Assembly (NCBI GenBank): GCA_018816555.1
Contig: JAHIVT010000063.1
Location: 1 to 39,655 of the forward strand
DNA: 39,655 nt
Direction: 5' to 3'
Source: Pseudomonadota bacterium
Lineage (GTDB): Bacteria; Desulfobacterota; Desulfobulbia; Desulfobulbales; SURF-16
In this document: piece by piece, positions 1-6,605 of the stretch
How positions within the stretch are numbered: the stretch's first letter is position 1
How the letters are laid out: each line of letters opens with the position of its first letter
Notes under the pieces: model-generated
The model's input: only the letters and a program-made list of their open reading frames with translations
What the model was told of the DNA's origin: nothing
Database searches by the model: none
Position numbers and translations under genes: made by a program

Positions 1-1121
1 GAGAGATTGACAAAATATTGTATTCCCCCCTCGATATTCCCCGCTGCCAGGGCGGTTTTCATGCCGTTCCATTTGCCTTTGAGCAGCCCATCCAACGCTT
101 CTTTATCCATGACCAGAATGGCGGCGGAATCGGTGTAGACCATGCTTGCTGAGTCAGTAACCTGAACCGTAACCACATAAAGTCCTGGAACTGAGAGCAT
201 CGTTGTAAAATGTTCACTGTCGGTAAATGTCACAGAGTCCATGGCAGCCGGGCCGACGGCGCTTACCTCTGTCGTGGCTGAGGCCATATCAAAGGTAGCA
301 GTGATGCTGAAGTTTGCAGTGAACGGCGCAATGCCTGACTCTGCGTTGGGGATAAGTTCGATAAAATCCGTAGCCGGCTGGCAGGTGACGTTGATGGTTG
401 CCAAGGCAACATTGCCTTCCATATCCACGGCCATGACGGTGATGGTGTTTGCCCCTGTCATCAACGGCACACGATTGGCGGCAAACTGGCCGTTGTCTAT
501 TAAAGCGGCAACACCGTTTGCAGTGATGCCGACTTCTTCGGTGGTTCCAGCGACCGTTCCCTGCACCAGTAGATAGGAACTGGTAATTGTTTCCCCCTCA
601 GCCGGAGAGGTGATTGAAATTGACATAACCGACAACGTTTCAAAGGTCTCATCGGTCGATAGTGAGGCTAATCCGGCTGCATTTGCTGACGTGATTTGGA
701 AATGATAGGTTGTGCCGCTGAGAAGATCGGTCAGTAATATACTATGCTCTTCAACAAGCGCAGTATCAGCTGCGGTGAAACCGTAAGTTGCTGTCGTGCC
801 ATAGTCCACCCGGCTTGTCGCGGGTTGATCCGTTGTCCAGTTGATGGTGGCCGATTGACCGGAAACAGCAGTGACGGAAATATTGCTGATAACGGGCGGG
901 ATCGTGGTTTGGAAATCGCAATCTTGTCTGCCGAATTCAGCGGCAAGGCTCGCGGCGTCTAGCGCAGTGATATGAGAGATGCTGTAGGCCAGATCAGCTC
1001 CATCAACATCACCGTCGTGATTCACATCATGCAAGCAGGCAAATGCTTCGGTTGCAATGATTAAAGAGAAGAGGAAGGGGAAAAATATTAACAGTTTCGT
1101 AAGACACCACTGTTTTATCAT
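1..1121 (-). CDS. Secreted FN3-domain protein with dockerin-like motif (partial, C-terminus beyond window)
   Basis: An open frame of 373 codons runs from ATG at 1121 off the left edge, so only the N-terminal part is present. Residues 1-28 form a signal peptide (Lys near the start, a long Leu/Ile/Phe core, then AFA before Cys29). Residues 32-43 (DVNHDGDVDGAD) are a calcium-loop, dockerin-like repeat, followed by FGRQDC at 64-69. The run ATINWTTDQPATSRVDYGTT at about 91-110 is typical of a fibronectin type III domain; Ig-like or adhesin-type beta domains probably follow. AGGAG lies 9 bases upstream of the ATG, which supports this start. The protein is probably exported, anchored to or displayed on the cell surface. 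Partner and substrate are unknown. Cys29 could mark a lipoprotein, but the lipobox is poor. Family assignment is by motif only. Confidence 0.75.
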   Translation of the reverse strand, partial: MIKQWCLTKLLIFFPFLFSLIIATEAFACLHDVNHDGDVDGADLAYSISHITALDAASLAAEFGRQDCDFQTTIPPVISNISVTAVSGQSATINWTTDQPATSRVDYGTTATYGFTAADTALVEEHSILLTDLLSGTTYHFQITSANAAGLASLSTDETFETLSVMSISITSPAEGETITSSYLLVQGTVAGTTEEVGITANGVAALIDNGQFAANRVPLMTGANTITVMAVDMEGNVALATINVTCQPATDFIELIPNAESGIAPFTANFSITATFDMASATTEVSAVGPAAMDSVTFTDSEHFTTMLSVPGLYVVTVQVTDSASMVYTDSAAILVMDKEALDGLLKGKWNGMKTALAAGNIEGGIQYFVNL

Positions 1122-1167
1122 TTCATCTGTCTCCTAAAGTTGACGGATTCGTAAAAACTAATAATTG

Positions 1168-1249
1168 ACCACAGAGTGCACAGAGCCAGCAGAGCTAACT
1201 AGCTGTAATAAAAAAATATTTCTCTGTGATCTTCGTGTGCTCTGTGGTG
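1168..1249. repeat. Imperfect inverted repeat of the ACCACAGAG type
   Basis: The left arm accacagagtgcacagag (1168-1185) is answered by tctctgtgatcttcgtgtgc and tctgtggt on the right (1221-1248). The arms can fold into a long imperfect hairpin with a loop rich in A and T. Intergenic elements with this wording occur in many copies in some bacterial genomes; copy number here cannot be seen from one window. Confidence 0.55.
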
Positions 1250-1569
1250 AAAATAGACTTCTTACGAAGCTATCAAAGTTTATATCGCAATTTTTATCGC
1301 ACCTGCCGATGCGAGCTTCGCAGCTATTCGTTGTTTCTGCAGGCTCAGCGCTTATGGAACAGGATTCCGGTGTCAAGCCCTGAATGGCACCATGAAATGA
1401 TGTTGAGCAATTCGGCGGCATTCCTATCAGTTTCGGGAAGGATGGGGTGAGAGTCAATGCGGCAAATCGTCCCACCGGCAATTAGTAGGGTGGTGAAGAA
1501 AATCCTGCATGGAAAGTGGTGGAAAAGGAGAATCGGATAGAAAGATAACGTGTCGAGGCTGTTTGAGAG

Positions 1570-1603
1570 GGATGAGGTGAGATCATTAAGACTCACCTCA
1601 TCC
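1570..1603 (-). terminator. Stem-loop downstream of the ComEA-like gene
   Basis: A 12-bp perfect stem (ggatgaggtgag at 1570-1581 with ctcacctcatcc at 1592-1603) closes a 10-base loop. It starts about 20 bases after the stop codon of the minus-strand gene ending at 1622. There is no T-tract on either strand, so it may be an RNA-stabilising hairpin rather than an intrinsic terminator. Confidence 0.45.
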
Positions 1604-1621
1604 TACTGAGAGAAAAGAATG

Positions 1622-1870
1622 TTAAATTTCAATCAGTTGCTTTATCTGCTCCAGGATCTTGTCGCCGATTCCCTTGACGTTTTTCAGCTCATCAATTGAT
1701 TTGAAATTGCCATGTTCGGTCCGATAGTCAATTATTGCCTGGGCTTTGGCTGCGCCGATTCCGGGAAGAGATTCCAGGGTAGTGACGTCAGCCGTGTTAA
1801 TGTTGACGCCTGCAATGGCAGATACAGCAAAGAAAAACAACATGCACAGGGTTAACAGCAATTTCTTCAT
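1622..1870 (-). CDS. Small exported helix-hairpin-helix (ComEA-like) protein
   Basis: An 82-residue protein. Residues 1-20 form a signal peptide (MKKLL start, hydrophobic core, AIA cleavage-like end). The rest is one ComEA-type double helix-hairpin-helix domain: VNINTAD at about 22-28, LPGIGAAKAQAIIDYR at about 35-50, and VKGIGDKILEQIK at about 64-76. The two glycine hairpins (PGIG, KGIG) bind the DNA backbone without sequence preference. In the family such proteins bind incoming DNA in the periplasm during transformation. This one lacks the longer N-terminal region of Gram-positive ComEA, as is usual for Gram-negative short forms. AAGGAG stands a few bases before the ATG. No other competence gene is nearby, so a role in DNA uptake is inferred from family only. 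Confidence 0.85.
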   Translation of the reverse strand: MKKLLLTLCMLFFFAVSAIAGVNINTADVTTLESLPGIGAAKAQAIIDYRTEHGNFKSIDELKNVKGIGDKILEQIKQLIEI

Positions 1871-2291
1871 CGTAGTCTCCTTGGTTTATATTGTTGGGGA
1901 AAAAATGGTTAGGTTTATTTTTTATGAAAAGATTTAGATTTTCAATCAGGCAAATTGTCGCATCTGGTGTGTATTAGAATTAAATGGGCATTTTCGAACT
2001 TCCTGAGTTGTTGCAATTAATATCGTGTGGTTGATGATTGTAGTTGGAAATTACAGGGAAAGTTGATTATGCTGGAGAAATGTCAATGATTTTTGTTTGT
2101 AATAATTTGATATTATGAATTATTGGAAAGCTCGTGGGGTCTTACGAATTCTGCATGGATAACTTGTTTAAATTGCGACATAAAAGGCCGGGAGACAGAT
2201 TTAATTTTTCCTCCGACTGAGGGGACTGAATTTTTTTCGCGGGTTTGGCGAAAATCATTCTGTCCCCGGCTTTGAGGAAATTGGTAGAATT
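1871..2291. other. AT-rich gene-free stretch
   Basis: No gene is supported. The part nearest 1871 carries the ribosome site and probable promoter region of the ComEA-like gene. The part from 1960 to 2130 is strongly AT-rich and holds nothing I can name. A REP-like palindrome at 2187-2270 ends just past the stop of the UPF0280 gene. Confidence 0.6.
2187..2270. repeat. REP-like palindrome with GGGGACAG-type ends
   Basis: Outer arms gccgggagacag (2187-2198) and ctgtccccggc (2260-2270) are complementary except for one inserted base. Inside, gacagatttaatttttc and ggactgaatttttttc are near repeats of each other. The wording resembles repeats associated with REP/RAYT (Y1 tyrosine) transposases, but no such transposase gene lies in the window. 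It sits about 20 bases beyond the UPF0280 stop codon, where it could also act as a 3' hairpin. Confidence 0.55.
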
Positions 2292-3062
2292 TTATCCATG
2301 CAGCGGTGCCAGTTCTATGTCTCCCCATACCCCGAGATGATCGTCTTTGACAATGACAACTCCCTGCAATCCTGGCAGATTCCTGGCAACTGCCAAGGCA
2401 TGATTCATGTCGGTTTTTTGGGTCAGCTCATTACCGAGGCGGGTTGCTGCCGCATCTGCTAAAGATGCGGATGACGCAAGAACCGTAACAGAATCAGCCT
2501 GGCCAAAACTGAGGGAGTGGCCGATCGTGCCGGAAGAGGTGCAAATTCCGAGTGGCATGAAGCTTTTGGGAATTTTGATGGCAATTTTATTGCTGAGGGG
2601 CGAGGTCCCAGCAAAAATTGCTGCGCTACTGTCCTGCTTCCGGAACATGAAGATGTCTCCCCCGTTCTCAATGATGATTTCGTCTGTGACGGTTTTCAGT
2701 AAATCACGGCCAACAAATTCGGCAATCGCTCCTGCTACGGCAGCCATTGGACCTACGCCGGTGAGAGAGGCGGCCCGCATCATTTCTTTGGCAATAGGTG
2801 GAGCAAGAGGGTCTTTGGCTAGAGGGATGAGTGAGGTCAGAAATTCGGGATGTCTGCTGATATAGGTTTCCAGGTGGCTTCTGTATTGCATCACGAGTTG
2901 CGCGGCCTGCTCCGAGACGTCCCTGTCGGCAAGGATGAGAAGATCGGTTTCGCGGACGGAAACCTGGCATCTGGTCATTGCCTCGGGGGCCATAATGCCC
3001 CGATAATCTCTCTGGCGGTAGGAGAGGGGATCAGGCTTTTTACCCTTGAATTTCGGTTTCAT
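2292..3062 (-). CDS. UPF0280 family protein (ApbE-like fold)
   Basis: 256 residues from the ATG at 3062; an upstream in-frame ATG at 3107 would add 15 residues but has no ribosome site, whereas AGGA precedes the chosen start. The sequence matches the UPF0280/COG2122 family. Diagnostic runs are GVGPMAAVAGAIAEFVG at about 115-131, IIENGGDIFM soon after, SSGTIGHSLSFGQADSV at about 190-206, and ADAAATRLGN after that. These resemble the FAD- and metal-binding regions of ApbE flavin transferases, but family members have no established reaction. No signal peptide is seen, so it is probably cytoplasmic. It stands alone on the minus strand between two repeat-bearing gaps. Family assignment is firm; function is unknown. 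Confidence 0.88.
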   Translation of the reverse strand: MKPKFKGKKPDPLSYRQRDYRGIMAPEAMTRCQVSVRETDLLILADRDVSEQAAQLVMQYRSHLETYISRHPEFLTSLIPLAKDPLAPPIAKEMMRAASLTGVGPMAAVAGAIAEFVGRDLLKTVTDEIIIENGGDIFMFRKQDSSAAIFAGTSPLSNKIAIKIPKSFMPLGICTSSGTIGHSLSFGQADSVTVLASSASLADAAATRLGNELTQKTDMNHALAVARNLPGLQGVVIVKDDHLGVWGDIELAPLHG

Positions 3063-3184
3063 AGCATATCCTGTTAACAGCCTGGAACAGAAGGTTTTGC
3101 TGGTCAAGGCAGGTCATAAATGGCATAGTAACAGGAGCAAAATAACTGACAACCTCCAGTGCTGACAAGAAAGATTTTTAACGG

Positions 3185-3841
3185 ATGACAAAGGCCGAGT
3201 TGACCAGAGAGATTCTTATCGTGTTTACCAGGTTTCCGCAACCGGGTCAGACAAAAACCAGATTGATTCCTGCCTTAGGGGCGGCACGGGCTGCTGATCT
3301 GCAGAGAATGATGGCAGAGTATACTTTTGCCCAGTGCTGCGAACTGGCCAATAAAAGAGATCTGATAATTGCCGTTCATTACGAAGGCGGAGATGAACAG
3401 GCGCTAAGAGGATGGATTCCCGCCCCGATGATCTGCAGGCCGCAAGGTTCGGGCAGCCTGGGAGAACGTCTGGCGCGATCCTTTGCCGATAGCTTTATAA
3501 CCGGTAAGGAGCGAGTCATTATTGTCGGTTCAGACTGTCCCTTTCTCACTCCGGAAATTCTGGCAAACGGGTTTGATCTGCTGCAAAAAAATGATCTTGT
3601 CATCGGACCGGCACATGACGGGGGTTATTATCTCATCGGCTTCAGTAAACCTGAGCCTTTGTTGTTGGCGGACATTGCCTGGGGAACCGACAAGGTTTTT
3701 TTGCAAACTGCTGAAATTGCAAAAAAAAGAGGATTAACCCTGGCTCTTTTGCCGGTACTTGCCGATATTGACCGTCCCGAGGATCTGCATAATCTTTATG
3801 ATTCCAGCCTTGGGGCGCATTTTTTCGCAAGCAGAGCATGA
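3185..3841 (+). CDS. TIGR04282-type glycosyltransferase (DUF2064)
   Basis: 218 residues. The N-terminus LIVFTRFPQPGQTKTRLIPA at about 11-30 and the later runs GSDCPFLTPEIL and IGPAHDGGYYLIGF are signatures of the DUF2064/TIGR04282 nucleotidyl-glycosyl transferase-like family, whose GT-A fold resembles molybdopterin cytidylyltransferases. Some family members are annotated as arsenosugar-biosynthesis enzymes, but no arsM or arsS gene is present here, so that role is not supported by context. The stop codon overlaps the start of the next glycosyltransferase in an ATGA arrangement, which indicates translational coupling and a joint pathway. Only a weak ribosome site precedes the start. Substrate unknown. 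Confidence 0.85.
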   Translation: MTKAELTREILIVFTRFPQPGQTKTRLIPALGAARAADLQRMMAEYTFAQCCELANKRDLIIAVHYEGGDEQALRGWIPAPMICRPQGSGSLGERLARSFADSFITGKERVIIVGSDCPFLTPEILANGFDLLQKNDLVIGPAHDGGYYLIGFSKPEPLLLADIAWGTDKVFLQTAEIAKKRGLTLALLPVLADIDRPEDLHNLYDSSLGAHFFASRA

Positions 3842-4545
3842 AAAATCATTGCCGGGGTAGTGCTTACCTCTCCATTATCATTCCTGCACTGAATGAGGCC
3901 CAAAACATCACAGCAACACTTCGTTCAACAGAAACTGATGAATATGTGGAGAGAGTGGTTGTGGACGGGGGCAGCAGGGACGATACCGTGGTGCTTGCCC
4001 GGAATGCCGGGGCAAGGGTTATTTTGTCACCGCCGGGGCGGGCAAGGCAGTTAAACAGAGGGGCGGCAGAGGCACAGGGAGAAGTTTTTCTTTTTTTGCA
4101 CGGCGATACACGATTGCCCCGGGGATATGCCCGTTTGGTGAGGGAAACCATGGCACAGCGGCACATCGTGGCAGGAGCATTCGGGCTTGCCATTGATTCA
4201 CCGCAAAAAAGATTCAAATGGGTTGCCGGGGCCGCGAATCTGCGGTCGCGATTCTTGCAATTTCCATATGGCGATCAGGCCATTTTTCTGCGCGCCGCTC
4301 TGTTCCGGGAGTTGGGAGGTTTTCCGGAAATACCGGTCATGGAAGATTTTCACCTTGTTCAGTTATTAAGAAGGCAGGGACGCATTCACATCCTGGATCA
4401 GCAGGTGGTCACTTCGGCCCGCCGCTGGCGGCGGTTGGGGTTTTTTCGCACGACACTCATCAATCAGTTGATGGTTTTGGGCTTTTTACTCGGTTTTTCC
4501 CGTAATTTTCTTGCCAAATTCTACGGTGTTGTCCATAAAAGTTGA
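3838..4545 (+). CDS. TIGR04283-type family 2 glycosyltransferase
   Basis: 235 residues with a family 2 GT-A fold. SIIIPALNEAQNI at about 12-24 is the nucleotide-binding start, DGGSRDDT at about 44-51 follows, and FLHGDTRLP at about 86-94 is the DxD-like region. PYGDQAIFLRA and MEDFHLVQLLRR are late signatures of the TIGR04283 subfamily. The C-terminus has a hydrophobic stretch (about 208-225) that may touch the membrane. It overlaps the upstream TIGR04282-type gene by 4 bases; the two are commonly neighbours in other genomes. Its 3' end overlaps the convergent cvpA gene by 60 bases. The product is probably a glycolipid or glycoside, but the acceptor is not evident. Confidence 0.88.
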   Translation: MKNHCRGSAYLSIIIPALNEAQNITATLRSTETDEYVERVVVDGGSRDDTVVLARNAGARVILSPPGRARQLNRGAAEAQGEVFLFLHGDTRLPRGYARLVRETMAQRHIVAGAFGLAIDSPQKRFKWVAGAANLRSRFLQFPYGDQAIFLRAALFRELGGFPEIPVMEDFHLVQLLRRQGRIHILDQQVVTSARRWRRLGFFRTTLINQLMVLGFLLGFSRNFLAKFYGVVHKS

Positions 4546-5049
4546 TATAGCCGGTTGCTGGGGAAGCAGCTTGCCACGTAGGTCTTTGTCCTTGACAATA
4601 CTAAGAATGATTTTCGATCCACTTTCCAGATAAGGGTAGAAAAAGGACTGGCGGAAAATCGGGCTTGAGCCGGAGATAAACAGGGCGAGACCCATAAAAA
4701 TAAGGCAGGAGACAAACATAGCTTTGGTAAGGCCCAGGAGACCGCCTAATAATTTGTCAAACCAGCCGAGCAGAGAAAGAGACATGATTTGCCTGAAAAT
4801 GAAGCCGAGCAGGATCACGGCGGCAAAGGTCACAACAAAGAGGAAAATATAGGCAATAAAGAAACCGGCCTGCTGGTTATTGATAAAGGGAAGGACAAAA
4901 TCTGCCGATTCCCCGTAAAAGCGGCCTGCCACGACAAAGCCGATAATAAGGGCGGCAATGGAGGCAAGCTGTCTGACAAAGCCTATCCAGATTCCCCGGG
5001 TTAAAAAAATAACGATGGTTATGATAATAACAGCATCTAATATTGACAT
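4486..5049 (-). CDS. cvpA: CvpA family inner-membrane protein
   Basis: 187 residues with four hydrophobic segments (about 2-22, 28-45, 62-84 and 100-123), the usual CvpA topology. The N-terminus ILDAVIIITIVIFLTRGIWI and the later GLLGLTKA, near the start of the last helix, are family features. Members are needed for colicin V production in E. coli and for envelope homeostasis in other species; the molecular role is not settled. AAGGAC stands 8 bases before the ATG. The gene stands alone on the minus strand, and its last 60 bases overlap the convergent glycosyltransferase gene, so the two transcripts are antisense at their 3' ends. Confidence 0.88.
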   Translation of the reverse strand: MSILDAVIIITIVIFLTRGIWIGFVRQLASIAALIIGFVVAGRFYGESADFVLPFINNQQAGFFIAYIFLFVVTFAAVILLGFIFRQIMSLSLLGWFDKLLGGLLGLTKAMFVSCLIFMGLALFISGSSPIFRQSFFYPYLESGSKIILSIVKDKDLRGKLLPQQPAISTFMDNTVEFGKKITGKTE

Positions 5050-5127
5050 GGATTAACGTCCTTGATCCGGTTATGATGTAACCCCATAAACCATAAAGTT
5101 TGAGGAATCACAAAGAAAAAATATCCC

Positions 5128-5910
5128 ATGATAGAAAATCTGACCGGGCTGGGCAAAAGTGTATTTCCCGCGCCGCCTGTTTTCCCTTCTCCTGTAAAAA
5201 TTGTCAGGGTTAACCTCGATTTGGTAAAGATGCACATGGCGGAACCGGCAAGTGAGAATATTGCCATGATTTATCTTTGCCGGCAAGAGCGTGAGAGATT
5301 TCATTCTTTTCGTTATGAAAAAAGGAAAGTCGAATGGCTGGCCGGCCGGATCGCTGCAAAATGTGCAGGACTACTATTGCACAACAACGATGAGGCAATC
5401 TGCTATGGGCAGAACCAATGGCATCAGTTACAGATCTCAGCCGACAAATCGGGCAAGCCTTTTATTATCTGGAGTGATCAGGAAAGCAGACCGCCGGTGA
5501 GTATTTCCATCTCGCACAGCAGGGGATATGCCATTGCCATGGCCGCCTGGGAAAATTGCGGTGTTGATATCCAGCAGGTAACGCCGGCAGTCGAACGGGT
5601 CGAGACGCGTTTTGCCACCGCAGAGGAGAAAAATATCCTCGCGGAAATTGACTCTCTTTACGGGAGACAGGCTGCCCTGACCCTTTTGTGGTCGGTAAAA
5701 GAGGCGGTGAAAAAAACATCCACCGGAGCAAAACTGCCGGGTTTTCTGGATATCAGGCTTCATTCCATGCAGAAATCGGGAGATGCTTATCTCTTCGCCG
5801 TTCAGGTGCAAGATAATGAGAGCGGCCAAAAGGTAAGTCAGCTTGTCTGGGTAAGGCTGCTTGACGGCTTTGCCTATGCGGTGACAATGCAAACTCGGGG
5901 CAGAATATGA
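5128..5910 (+). CDS. 4'-phosphopantetheinyl transferase, Sfp type
   Basis: 260 residues. The enzyme moves the phosphopantetheine arm of coenzyme A onto a serine of carrier proteins. The conserved blocks are visible: SISISHSRGYAIA at about 125-137, GVDIQ with the Mg-binding Asp147, and LWSVKEAVKK with Glu192 and Lys196. The N-terminal half has the usual R-x(2)-F-x(3)-R-K region (about 57-66). Length and motif spacing suit the two-lobed Sfp/Gsp type rather than the short AcpS type. No polyketide or non-ribosomal peptide gene lies in the window, so the carrier substrate is unknown. The stop overlaps the start of the downstream Crp-type regulator by 4 bases. The ribosome site before this ATG is weak. 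Confidence 0.88.
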   Translation: MIENLTGLGKSVFPAPPVFPSPVKIVRVNLDLVKMHMAEPASENIAMIYLCRQERERFHSFRYEKRKVEWLAGRIAAKCAGLLLHNNDEAICYGQNQWHQLQISADKSGKPFIIWSDQESRPPVSISISHSRGYAIAMAAWENCGVDIQQVTPAVERVETRFATAEEKNILAEIDSLYGRQAALTLLWSVKEAVKKTSTGAKLPGFLDIRLHSMQKSGDAYLFAVQVQDNESGQKVSQLVWVRLLDGFAYAVTMQTRGRI

Positions 5911-6593
5911 AAAGGATAACGGAACATATCTCCTCCATTCCCCTCTTTCAAGGGCTGAGCGAGCAATATTACGACGAGCTTGCCATGATTGTCGTGGACC
6001 AGGAGTTTCCACGTGGTGGACAAATCTTCTCGGAAGGAGATGCCGGCAATGGTTTCTATGTCATTATTGACGGCAAGGTAAAAATTTTCAAACTTTCCTT
6101 TGACGGGAAAGAACAGATCCTTCATATCCTTGGCCCTGGCGAACCGTTTGCCGAGGTTGCCGTTTTTACCGGTTCCACCTATCCTGCCAATGCCATTGCC
6201 CTGGAGAAAAGCCGGCTTTTCTTTTTCCCGCGCAAGGCCTTTGTCGAGCTCATAGCAAAGCAGCCGGCATTAGCCATGAATATGCTGGCCACCCTGTCTT
6301 TACGGCTGAAACAGTTTGCCCATATGATTGAGGCCTTGTCCCTGAAGGAAGTGCCGGGGCGGCTGGCCGCCTATATTCTGGTAGACAGCAGACAAAGCAG
6401 CACCGAGCAATCAATCAAGCTTGCTGTATCCAAAACCCAACTTGCCAGCCTGCTTGGCACCATTCCGGAGACACTGTCACGCATTCTGGCAAAAATGAAC
6501 AAACAGGGGCTGATTGAGATTGATGGTTCGACAATCACTATTGTCGACCGGAAGGGTTTGACGGCGCTGGCGGATGGGGAAATCCGTCTTTAA
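5907..6593 (+). CDS. Crp/Fnr family transcriptional regulator
   Basis: 228 residues. Residues 10-125 form a cyclic-nucleotide-binding beta barrel (FSEGDAGNGFYVIIDGKVKI and GPGEPFAEVAVFTG at the ligand loop). Residues 145-215 form the winged helix, with the recognition region KTQLASLLGTIPETLSRIL. There is no cysteine anywhere in the protein, so it cannot carry the iron-sulfur cluster of true Fnr; it is Crp-like, with an unknown effector. The HTH wording (LLGTIPETLSR) is that of the FNR-type Crp subfamily. It is translationally coupled to the phosphopantetheinyl transferase gene and converges on the RelA/SpoT gene only 12 bases away. Confidence 0.9.
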   Translation: MKRITEHISSIPLFQGLSEQYYDELAMIVVDQEFPRGGQIFSEGDAGNGFYVIIDGKVKIFKLSFDGKEQILHILGPGEPFAEVAVFTGSTYPANAIALEKSRLFFFPRKAFVELIAKQPALAMNMLATLSLRLKQFAHMIEALSLKEVPGRLAAYILVDSRQSSTEQSIKLAVSKTQLASLLGTIPETLSRILAKMNKQGLIEIDGSTITIVDRKGLTALADGEIRL

Positions 6594-6605
6594 CGGGGCT
6601 TGGGG

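Larger units (their letters stand above)
1122..1621. other. Gene-free stretch
   Basis: I see no convincing gene here: the short open frames have neither ribosome sites nor recognisable protein sequence. It holds the upstream region and AGGAG site of the FN3 gene, an ACCACAGAG-type inverted repeat at 1168-1249, and a stem-loop at 1570-1603 just past the stop of the helix-hairpin-helix gene. Confidence 0.6.

Noticed and set aside
241-576. 111-residue open frame on the plus strand
   Set aside because: It lies opposite the signal-peptide and FN3 protein frame, which is longer, has a ribosome site and shows clear domain sequence.
1158-1596. Several 70-107 residue frames on both strands
   Set aside because: No ribosome sites, no protein-like composition, mutually overlapping, and partly made of the ACCACAGAG repeat.
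3185-4545. Arsenosugar biosynthesis operon
   Set aside because: The two glycosyltransferases belong to families sometimes labelled that way, but no arsenic methyltransferase or radical SAM partner is present, so the pathway is not supported.
5907-6593. Oxygen-sensing Fnr
   Set aside because: The protein has no cysteine, so it cannot hold the iron-sulfur cluster.
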